From assembly GCF_024166365.1 (NCBI RefSeq), contig NC_064843.1:60784532-60848531 (forward strand): 64,000 bases of DNA, written 5' to 3'. Positions 55,830 through 64,000 of the stretch are shown here, piece by piece. Both the position numbers and the translations under genes were made by a program. Under the pieces are notes generated by a model. The model made no database searches and had not been told where the DNA came from. It saw nothing but the letters and a program-made list of their open reading frames with translations. The stretch is from Elephas maximus indicus (lineage: Eukaryota; Chordata; Mammalia; Proboscidea; Elephantidae). Positions within the stretch are counted from its first letter, which is position 1; each line of letters opens with the position of its first letter.

Positions 55830-56796
55830 GTTTGGTTTTTACATATTCCCTAAACTTCTGCTTATCTGGAAATGTCCTAATTTCACCTTCACATTTGAAT
55901 GACAGTTTTGCTGGATATATGCTTCTTGGCTGGCAATTTTTTTTCCTTCAGTGCTTTATATAAGTCATCCCACTGCCTTTTTGCCTGCGTGGTTTCTGTC
56001 AAATAGTGTGAGCTTATTTTTATTGACTCTCCTTTGTAGGTCACTTTTAGTTTATCCCTAGCTGCTCTTAAAATTCTCTCTTTATTTTTGGTTTTGCAAG
56101 TTTGATTATAATATGTCTTGGTGACTTTCTTTTAAGATCTACCTTACGTGGAGTTCAATGAGCATCTTGGATAGATAGCTTCTCATCTTTCACAATATAA
56201 GGGAAGTTTTCCACCAACAAATCTTCAACAGTTCTGTCTGTATTTTCTGTTATCGCTTCCTGTTCTGGTACTCCAGTCACTCGTAGGTTATTTCTCTTGA
56301 AAGAGTCCCACATGATTCTTAGGTTTTCTTCATTTTTTAAAATTCTTTTATCTAACTTTTCTTCAGGTATATTGGTGGCAAGTGCTTTGTCTTCAGTCTC
56401 ACAAGTTCTGCCTTCCACTTCCTCAATTCTGCTCCTCTGACTTCCTATTGAGTTGTCTACTTCTGTAATTTTATTGTTAATCATCTGACTTTCTGATTGA
56501 TGCTTGTCTATGGATTCTTGCAGCTTATTAAATTTTTCATTATGTTCTTGAATAACCTTTTGAATTTTTTCAACTGCTTTATCTGTGTGTTCCTTGGCAT
56601 TGTCTGCATATTGCCTGTTCTCCTTCCTGATGTCTTGAAGAGTTCTGTATATTAATCTTTTGTGTTCTGCATCCAGTAATTCCAGGGAGGCACCTTCATC
56701 CAGAAAATCCCTTGATTCTTTGTTTTGAGAGCTTGTTGAGGTGATCAGGGTCTGGTTGTTTATGTGATTTGATATTGACTGTTGTCTCTGAGCCAT
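55830..56796 (-). pseudogene. L1 ORF1 (RNA-binding coiled-coil protein), broken
   Basis: The protein normally forms a trimer and coats L1 RNA. The first 213 codons are open (56796 to 56155). A charged heptad-like coiled coil lies at residues about 45-150 (HTDKAVEKIQKVIQEHNEKF, KLQESIDKHQSES). The start of the RNA-recognition domain follows (NLRIMWDSFKRNNLRVTGVP near residues 155-175). The frame then stops, but the C-terminal domain can still be read in other frames (YKGESIKISSHYLTETTQAK, RQWDDLYKALKEKKLPAKKH) down to about 55830. A full ORF1 is about 320-340 codons, which fits. Confidence 0.88.
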
Positions 56797-57717
56797 CTGT
56801 AAGTCATTGTATTAGTTTATTTTATATTTGGAGGCAGAGGCAGTTAGCCACACATTCCACGTCCTCCTACTATTTCTAACTTTCCGTCTTTCTCTGTTGC
56901 TCCAGATGAATACAGAGCAATTGTTGTACCTTGATGGACGCTTGCAAGCTTTTAAAACCCCAGGCACTATGGAATGAACTAGGAGGTAGAACACAAGCAT
57001 TAAACACATTATTAGGCCAATTAACTGGGATGTTCCATGAAACTATTCCCCTAAACAAAATGAAAAAAAAGAGTAGTTGCTGAGGCTGCTTCTGTACAAT
57101 CGAAAACCTCATAGAATTTGGTTTCTTGGTGTGAAGTTTTATGTTTTTGGTTGTACATAAGCAGCCTCAGCAATGACTTTTTTTTTTTTTTGTCATTGTA
57201 GCAAGGATATCTGTCACACAACTTTTGGCAATTCAACTTTTTACAGGTGTACAGCTTATTGACAGCAATTGCAGTAATCGGCTGTATGACCCTACCCTTA
57301 ATCAACGTGGTTTTTCGGTCACTGTTAACCCCCTATTCCTTCCTCCCTTCCACTCCTGCTAACCACAAATAAAGTTTGGTATTTATACCTTTGCCTTTTT
57401 TGTCATTTTGTGTTAAGTGAGGTCAATTTGTCCTTTTATGATTAACTTACTTCGGTTAGCATAATGTCTTCCAGCTCCATCCACACTGTAGCATGTATCA
57501 AGACTTCATTCTCCTACTTTCTAAGTAGTGTTCCGTTGTGTGTATGTACCACATTTTGTTTATTCGTTCACCTCTTGATGAACATTTACCTTTTTTCTCC
57601 TTTTGGCTATTGTGAATAGTGCTGCAGTAAACATTGGTGTTCAAGTCTCTGAGTCTCTGTTTTCAGGTCTTTTGGGTATGTATGTAGGAGTGGAATTGCA
57701 GGGTCATATGGTAGTTC

Positions 57718-57880
57718 TGGAGCCCTGTTGGTGCAGTGGTTAAGAGCTTGGCTGCTAAACAAAAGGTCAGCAGTTCAAATCCACTTCTTGAAAACCGTAT
57801 GGAGCAGCTCTGCTCTGTCCTATAGGGTCACTGTGTGTTGGAATCGACTCGATGGCAGTGGGTTTGGGTTTCGGTTTTGG
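57718..57880 (+). mobile_element. Afrotherian tRNA SINE inserted in L1
   Basis: GGAGCCCTGTTGGTGCAGTG head to GATGGCAGTGGGTTTGGGTTT tail, with a small deletion after the B box (CAAATCCACTTCTTGAAAAC). ATATGGTAGTTCT and GTATGGTGTTC on the two sides suggest a decayed duplication. Confidence 0.94.
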
Positions 57881-58746
57881 TATGGTGTTCAATTTTTACG
57901 TTTTTGAGAAACCGCCACACTGTCTTCTACAGCAGCTATACCATTTTGCATTCCCACCAGCAATGGATAAGGGTTCCAATTTCCCCACATCCTTACCAAC
58001 ATTTATTCTTCTTCTTCTTTTTTTTAATCTTAGCCATCCTACTGGGAGTGAATTGGTATCTCATTGTGGTTTTGATTTGTATGTCTCTGATGGCTAATGA
58101 TGTTGGGCACCTTTTCATGTGTTTGGTAGCCATTTGAATGTCCTCTTTGGTGAAATGTCTATTAAGTCCTTTGTACATTTTTTTGATTGGGTTATTTGTC
58201 TTTTTGTTGTTAAATTGTTGAAGTTTTATACATATTTTGGTTATTAGATTTTTATTGGACATATGGTTTCCAAAGATATTCTCCAGTTGGTAGCTTGTCT
58301 TTTCACTTTCTTGGTAGTCTTTTGATGAACAAAAATTTTTAATTTTTATGAGGTTCCATTGATTTATTTTGCCTTTTGCTGTTTGTGCTTTTGTTATCAT
58401 ATTAGATAATCCCTTGTTAAGAGCTAGGCCCAACAGCATTGCCTCTGTATTTTCTTCTAAGAATTTTATGGTTTTGTTTTGCACATTTAGGTTCTTAATC
58501 CATTTTGAATTTGTTTTTTTATACACTGTGATGCATGGAGCCTGTTTCATTTTTCAACATGTGGAAATCTAATTTTTTCCCATCACTGTTTATTGAAGAG
58601 ACCCTCCTTTCCCCATCAAATGGACTTAGCACCCTTGTAAAAAATCAGAAGACTGTAGATGTGTACGTTTGTTTCTGAACTCTTAATTCTATTTCATTGG
58701 TCTATGTGTCTATTGCTATACCAGTACCAGGTTGTTTGATTACTGT

Positions 58747-58783
58747 AAAAAAAAAAAAAAAAATTTTTTTTTTTTTTTTTTTT
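58747..58783. repeat. A17-T20 palindromic tract
   Basis: Seventeen A's are followed directly by twenty T's within the L1, just before a minus-strand SINE. The tract is a perfect inverted repeat over 34 bases and could extrude as a hairpin. It may have come from two abutting poly-A tails in opposite orientation, or it may be partly an assembly artefact. Confidence 0.9.
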
Positions 58784-58804
58784 AAGTGTAACTGTAGCTG
58801 TATA

Positions 58805-58972
58805 AAAAACCAAAAACCAAACCCAGTGCTGTCGAGTTGATTCCAACTCATAGCAACTCTATAGGACAGAGTAAAACTGCCCCATAGAGTTTCCAAAGAG
58901 CAGCTGGTAGATTCAAACCGCTGATTTTTTGGTTAGCAGCAGAACACTTAACCATTGCGCCACTAGGGCTCC
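58805..58972 (-). mobile_element. Afrotherian tRNA SINE with target-site duplication
   Basis: Tail complement AAAAACCAAACCCAGTGCTG and minus-strand head GGAGCCCTAGTGGCGCAATG. GTAGCTGTATA on the left and ATAGTTGTATA on the right form an imperfect duplication. Confidence 0.94.
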
Positions 58973-60439
58973 ATAGTTGTATAGTATGTTTTAAAATCAG
59001 GAAGTCTGAGTCCTCCTACTTTGTTGTTCTCTTTCAACATTGCTTTAGCTATTTAAGCCACTTGCCATTCCATATAAATTTGAGAATTGGTTTTTCCATG
59101 TTGTAAAGAAAGCTGTTCGAATTTTTATCGGGTTGCATTGAATCTATATATCACTTTTTCTAGTATTTACATCTTAACAGTATTGAGTCTTCCAATCCAT
59201 GAGCACGGAGCATCTTTCCCTTTATTTAAGTCTTTTTTAATACGTTTTTCAGCAGTGTTTCGTAATTTTCATTGTATAAGTCTTTTACATTCCTAGTTAA
59301 GTTTATTCCTAGGTATTTTATTCTCTTAGATGTTATCATAAGTGGAATTGTTTCCCTAATTTCCCTTTTAGATTTTTCATTGGTGGTGTATCGAAATCTG
59401 ACTTATGTTTATTGACCTTGCACCCTGCAATTTTCTGAGTTCCTCTGTTAGCTCTCGAAGTTTTCTTGAGGATTTTTTGTGATTTTTTTCTCTATATTAT
59501 CATATCATCTGTGAATAGATATAATTTTACTTCTCCTTTTACAATCTGAGTACATTTTATTTCTTTTTCTTGTCTTATTGCTCTGGCTAGGACTTCTAAT
59601 ACAATATTGAATAGAGGTGGTGAGAGCAGGCACCCTTATCTTGCTCCCGATTTCAAGGGAGAAAGCTTTCAGTCTTTCTTCATTAAGCATAATGATGCCT
59701 GTTGGTTTTTCATATATGCTCCGAGTCATATTGCGGAATTTCTCTTCTATTCCAATCTTCTTTAGAGTTTTCTTTAAGAAAGGGTGCTTTTACTGCATCC
59801 ATAGATGATCATGTGGTCCTTTTCCTTTCTTCTTTTGATGTGGTTTATTACATTGATTGATTTTTCTTATGAAGAACCATCCCTGCATTCCTGGAATAAA
59901 CCCTTCTTGTTAATGGTGTATGACTCTTTTTAATGTGCTGTTGGATTTTGTTTGCTAGCATTTTTTGGAGGATTTTTGTGTCTGAATTCATTAGGGATAT
60001 TGGCCTGTACTTTTCTAATCTTGTGGTGTCTTTATCTGGTTTTGGTATCAGGGTTATATTTCATTCATAGAATGAATAAGGAAGTATTCCTTCATTCTCT
60101 ATCTTTTGGAAGAGTTTAAACAGTACTGGTGTCACTTCTCCTCTAAATGGTAGCATTCCGCAGTCAAGCCATCTGGTCCAGGACTTTTTTGTTGTTGGGA
60201 AGTTTTTGATCACTGATTCAGTCTCTTCGCTTAATATGGGTCTGTTGAGACTTTCTATTTCCTCTTGGTCAGTTTGGGTAGGTTGTGTGCATCTAAGAAT
60301 TTGTGCATTTCATCTAGGTTATCCAGTTCATTGCCATACAGTTGTTCATAATATTCTATCATAATTCTCTTTATTTCTGTCAAGTTAGTTGTAATGTCAG
60401 CTCTTTCTTATTTTATTTGCATCTTTTCTTTATGAATGT

Positions 60440-61045
60440 GACATTTGAAGTTAGTTCATTGCCAACTTTTGACTGTGCAACAGGATGTATTTTTCTAAAG
60501 ATGGCCATAACAATATCTCCCATCCTACATGTTCTTCTAAAACCCTGTCACTCTTCATCAAGAGCTAAAGTCTAGTACCCTCCCCTAGAATCTCTGTGGG
60601 TTTTTGTTTCACTTATAACTGGTATAATGCAGCAGAAATAGTGTTGCATGACTACTGAGGTCAGAAAATGTAGTGTACCTCCCCCATACTCTCTAGAGTA
60701 CCTTTACTGGAGCCCTGAGCTACCATGTAAGCAGTTGGACTGGTCTGAGGCTGCTTCTCTTGTAAGGAAGCCCAAACTAGCCCATGCAGAAAGACCACAT
60801 GAAGAAGCCTGAGACTACATGAAGTAAAAGAGAGATACCCAGACTTTCAGCTGTCCCAGCTGTGCACTCTCTCCATCCCCCATCCGTAGCCCCACTATTC
60901 TAGCTCCAGCTACTGTCTGGAAATGACCCGAGCCAAAACTACCCAGCCAAGTACTTCCTGAATCCCAGACTCGCAGAAACTGAGAAGATTCTAAAATGAT
61001 TATTGTTGTATTAAGTCACTCAATCTTGCAATCATTAGTTATGCA
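60440..61045 (+). mobile_element. MLT1-like (MaLR) LTR
   Basis: ATGGCCATAACAATATCTCC near 60503, then GGAAGCCCAAACTAGCCCAT, CAGAAACTGAGAAGATTC and AAATGATTATTGTTGTATTA, followed by AGTCACTCAATCTTGCAATC, is the usual order of an MLT1-like LTR. The last block is its signature 3' end. It is old, and no internal region was seen. Confidence 0.6.
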
Positions 61046-61299
61046 ACAAGGGAATAAGGAATAAGAACTGTTTCTAGAGAAAGAGTAATAACTGTATGTG
61101 ATATCTTTTGTAGTGATTTTTTTTTGGAAATTTTTTAAAGAGGAAGTTGTACACCAGATCATGTCTCTTTTGAGAAGATGTGTGTTCCTCCTTATATTGA
61201 GCCTGTAAAGTAACCTTTTCACTAGGAAAAAAAAAAAAGTTGAATTATTTTCAAGTGATTTTCTCTTTTGTAGTTGCAAAGCTTAAAATATCTATTGCT

Positions 61300-61855
61300 T
61301 TTTTTAAAAGAATTGTGTTAAAATATACACAACATAAAATTTACTCTTAGTGATATTTAGTCTGTTCACAATGTGGTGCAACCACAACCACTATGCAGTT
61401 CCAGAAAATTTTTATCACCCCAAAAGGAGACCCCCTTCCCCACTAAGTAGTAACTCCCTCTTCTCCCCTTCTCCCAGACCCTGGCAACTACTAATCTGAT
61501 TTTTGAGTCTGTGAACTTGCCTCTTCTGGGTATTTCCTATAAATGAAATCATACATATGTGGCCTTTTATGTCTGACTTCTTTTACTTAGCATAGTGTTT
61601 TCAAGTTTCAGCTATGTTGTAGCATATGTGAGTACTTCATTCCTTTTTATGGGTGAATAATATTACATTGTGTGGATATACCACATTTGGTCTACCCATT
61701 CATCTGTTGATGGACGCTTGGGTTGTTTCCATTTTTTGGCTGTTGTGAACATTGGTATGCAGGTATCTGTTTGAGTCCTTGCTTTCAAGTCTCTTGGATA
61801 CATAACTAGGAGTAGATTTGCTGTGTCATATGATAATTCTGTTTAACTTATTGAG
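61300..61855 (-). mobile_element. L1 LINE 3' fragment
   Basis: Minus-strand L1 3' end and final part of ORF2, with the same order of blocks as 690-1260 and 24966-25497 (GTTTTCAAGTTTCAGCTATG, CATTCATCTGTTGATGGACG, CTTGGGTTGTTTCC). Confidence 0.8.
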
Positions 61856-62074
61856 GACCCTTTATCTTGCTTTTGGCAAAAGTAAATGGTAAGGCGTGGT
61901 GCTGAAGAGAACTGACTCTGTCTTCAAATGTGATAAAGCTAAGAACACAGCCGGTTTCTAATGAAGCCTAAGCTTGGGTAGTTTCCCAGGTTGACTACGT
62001 AGTGAGCAAACGTGATCAACATTGTAGGCCGTTTGAAAAAGAAGTGACCTGAACAGAGGGCTGTAACATGAAGA

Positions 62075-62325
62075 CTTCGTTCTTAATGGTATAATGGCTA
62101 ATGCTATGAAGTCAGACTGAGTTTGAATCCTGGCTCCTCCCCTTACTAGCTATATGACCACGGGCAAGTAAATTAATCTCACTGTGCTTCTCTTTCCTCA
62201 CCAGTTGTTGTTTCATAGAATTGTTGCAAATATTGAATGAGCTAATATATGTGAATGGCATAGTACATTATCAGGCATATAGTGAGTGCTCAGTAAGGGG
62301 TAGCTACTGTTATCACTATTATATG
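62075..62325 (+). mobile_element. MIR SINE, nearly complete
   Basis: The full MIR order is visible: GTATAATGGCTAATGCTATG, GACTGAGTTTGAATCCTGGC, TTACTAGCTATATGACCACG, CACTGTGCTTCTCTTTCCTC, AATTGTTGCAAATATTGAAT and AGTGAGTGCTCAGTAAGGGG. One of the best-kept ancient SINEs here. Confidence 0.85.
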
Positions 62326-62335
62326 CCCTGATGAT

Positions 62336-62884
62336 TTTTAAAAAATTTTTATTGTGCTTTTTTTTTAGGTGAAAGTTTACCACACAAATTAGTTTCATAT
62401 TTAAAAATTTATATACAAATCATTTTGTAACATTGGTTGCAATCCCTGCAGTGTGTCAGCCCTCTCCCCCTTTCTTCCCCGGGTTCCTCATGTATGTTCA
62501 TCCAGGTTTCCTGTCCTTTCCTGCCTTCTCGTGGCTGCTTTTGGGCAAATGTTGCCCATTTGGTCTCATATACTTGATTGAACTAAGAAGCATGTTCCTC
62601 ACATGTGTTAGTCTTTGTTTTATAGGCCTGTCTAGTCTTTGGCTGAAAGGTAGACTTCAGGAGTGGCGTCAGTTCTGAGTTATCAGGGTGTCTGGGGGCC
62701 ATAGTCTCAGGGGTTCCTCCAGCCTCTGTCAGACCAGTAAGTCTGATCTTTTTTTTTCTGAATTTGAGTTTTGTTCTACGTTCTTTCCCACTCTGTCCAG
62801 GACCCTCTATTGTGATCCCTGTCAGAGCAAGTGGTGGTAATAGCTGGGCACCATCTATTTCTTCTGGGGTCAGGCTGGTGCCAG
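62336..62884 (-). mobile_element. L1 3' UTR fragment
   Basis: The 3' terminus (TTTTTATTGTGC) and 3' UTR of an L1 on the minus strand, matching in reverse the 3' UTR at 5447-6108 (CTATTGTGATCCCTGTCAGA, CTGGGCACCATCTATTTCTT). No coding part. Confidence 0.8.
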
Positions 62885-63259
62885 CTGTGTGCTCTGATGA
62901 TTTTAAGCCCCAGGTCCAGAGACCCAGATCTAGTGAGAGGGAGTTGGTTAAGCAGTCCTGAGATTAAATTGCTTGTTTAAATTAAATTGTGTCTTCAGTG
63001 GCTACCCTGTTACTTCCCCATGCAGTGGACAGGACAATTCCAGACCTGCTTGTCCTGCCCAAGCTGATAGTTTTTCCCATAGAGGGGAGACAGTTTCTCA
63101 GCCAAGAGCATAAAGTGCTAAGCTCCTTTGCCAAAATGTCCTAGTAAGTATCAATGTTTTATTGTAGAATTTAACATTTAAATTAAAAATACGTAGTTTG
63201 CTCTTAGCAAAATAGAATTAAAAGGAAATTACCTTAATTTGGTAAGGGGTGTGTATAAA
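62885..63259. other. Unassigned sequence
   Basis: No repeat or exon recognised. Confidence 0.3.
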
Positions 63260-63481
63260 CCATATTTAATGGTGAAATACTGAATACTTTCACACTGAGG
63301 TAAGGAACATAACAAAGCATGCCCCTTCACCACTTTTATTCAACGCTGTACTGGTGATCCTACCAGGGCAAGGGGGAAAAAAAGATTAAAATCAGAAAAC
63401 AAGAATTAAAACTGTTATTACTCAGAGATGACATGATTGTCTATGTAGAAAATCCAACAGAATCCACAAGCTATTTGAAGT
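63260..63481 (+). mobile_element. L1 ORF2 RT fragment
   Basis: CATGCCCCTTCACCACTTTT and TTCAACGCTGTACTGGTGAT, then ATGACATGATTGTCTATGTA and GAAAATCCAACAGAATCCAC, read as the RT palm around the catalytic box, which here reads RDDM instead of ADDM. Short and decayed. Confidence 0.7.
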
Positions 63482-63500
63482 AGTAAGTGGTTTTACATGG

Positions 63501-64000
63501 TGTCTTAGTTATTTAGTGCTGCTATAATGGAAACTCTGGTGGTGTAGTGGTGAAGAGCTACAGCTGCTAACCCAAAGGTTGGCAGTTCAAATCCACCAGG
63601 AGCTCCTTGGAAACCCTATGGGGTAGTTCTACTCTGTCCTGTAGCGTCGCTATGAGTAAGAATCAACTCGATGGCAACGGGCTTGGGCTTGACGTAACAG
63701 AAATACCACAAGTGGATGGCTTTAACAAACAAATTTATTTTCTCACAGTCCTAGTAGACTACAAGTCCAAAATCAGGGCATCAGCTCCAGGGAAAGGCTT
63801 TCTCTCTCTGTCGGCTCTGGAGGAAGGTGCTTCTCATCAGTCTTCCCCTGAACTAGGAGTTTCTCTGGGCAGGAACCCCGGGCCCAAAGGATGTGCACTG
63901 CTCCCAGTGCTACTTTCTTGGTGGTATGAGGTCACCCTTTCTGCTTGCTTCCCTTTCATTTTATCTCTTGAGGGACAAAAGGTGGTGCAGGTCACATCCG
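63501..64000 (-). mobile_element. MaLR-type LTR, cut by the window edge and split by a SINE
   Basis: Starts TGTCTTAGTTATTTAGTGCT, continues after the SINE with GTAACAGAAATACCACAAGT and GGATGGCTTTAACAAAC, and runs through CTCTGGAGGAAGGTGCTTCT to the end of the window. It is the reverse reading of the LTR family at 14861 and 42232. Confidence 0.82.
63529..63692 (+). mobile_element. Afrotherian tRNA SINE inserted in an LTR
   Basis: GGAAACTCTGGTGGTGTAGT head to ATGGCAACGGGCTTGGGCTT tail. The LTR sequence is continuous around it, so it is younger than the LTR. Confidence 0.95.

Larger units (their letters stand above)
47634..56815 (-). mobile_element. Near full-length L1 LINE, 3' UTR split by a full-length RTE
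   Basis: Minus-strand L1 about 6.0 kb long without the insertion. From right to left it has ORF1 (56796 down to about 55830), ORF2 (start at 55329) and a long 3' UTR that ends with the TTTTTATTGTGCATTAAGTG terminus at 47640. The 3' UTR stops at 47915 and resumes at 51082 with exactly the sequence expected, as judged from the related L1 at 12368. The 5' UTR is missing. Both frames carry many stops. A SINE piece lies in ORF2. Confidence 0.92.
56828..60432 (-). mobile_element. Older L1 LINE, 3' UTR and most of ORF2, with two SINE insertions
   Basis: The 3' UTR part begins at the left (TTAGCCACACATTCCACGTC, CTTGCAAGCTTTTAAAACCC), matching the 8.2-9.7 kb L1. ORF2 then runs in reverse to about 60.4 kb: 58001-58550 (NKNLITKICIKLQQFNNKKT), 59505-59729 ([16 protein letters not shown]) and the RT region near 59.6-60.2 kb. 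It is older than the L1 to its left, by divergence and 3' UTR type. It lacks the very 3' end. Confidence 0.85.

Overview
The window is mammalian nuclear DNA from an afrothere, most likely an elephant or close relative. Three things point this way. First, it holds more than 25 copies of a tRNA-derived SINE with the afrotherian signature: a box-A-like tRNA head, a central GGGGCAGTTCTACTCTGTCC block and a GAGTCGGAATCGACTCGA tail. Second, it holds several RTE/BovB-type LINEs that share this tail and end in CAA repeats. Third, it carries L1, L2, MIR, hAT and ERVL/MaLR elements common to placental mammals. The species call is inference. No protein-coding exon of a host gene could be recognised anywhere, and no bacterial-type or novel multi-gene system is present.

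Layout. 1-9.7 kb is layered L1 debris in both orientations, with a decayed RTE inside one L1. 9.7-16.3 kb holds SINEs, an L1 that landed inside a SINE, a MaLR-type LTR and an L2 3' end. 16.3-17.96 kb is a strong CpG island, the only convincing gene-regulatory feature; good splice donors on the + strand suggest the 5' end of an unidentified gene reading rightward. 18-28 kb is mostly old or single-copy sequence with SINEs, a composite tRNA-Gly/RTE SINE, a 62-bp tandem repeat and a rare 5'-end-only RTE copy. 28-36 kb holds an ERVL LTR with a 44/45-bp minisatellite, an internally deleted RTE, a long L2 with a 31-bp minisatellite, and a second L2 split by a MER20-like transposon. 36-47 kb is mixed single-copy DNA with LTRs, SINEs, a promoter-like CCAAT/TATA cluster and an RTE tail nested in another RTE tail. 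47.6-60.4 kb is almost entirely L1: a near full-length L1 on the - strand, whose 3' UTR was invaded by a full-length but defective 3.17-kb RTE, followed by an older L1. 60.4-64 kb has an MLT1-like LTR, L1 pieces, a MIR and a MaLR LTR that runs off the window.

How the parts relate. The SINEs have no enzymes of their own. They share tail sequence with the RTE elements here, which fits the established idea that RTE/BovB enzymes mobilise such SINEs. Every retrotransposon reading frame seen is broken by stops, frameshifts or deletions, so nothing in the window looks able to move by itself. Nesting and target-site duplications give a relative order of insertions.
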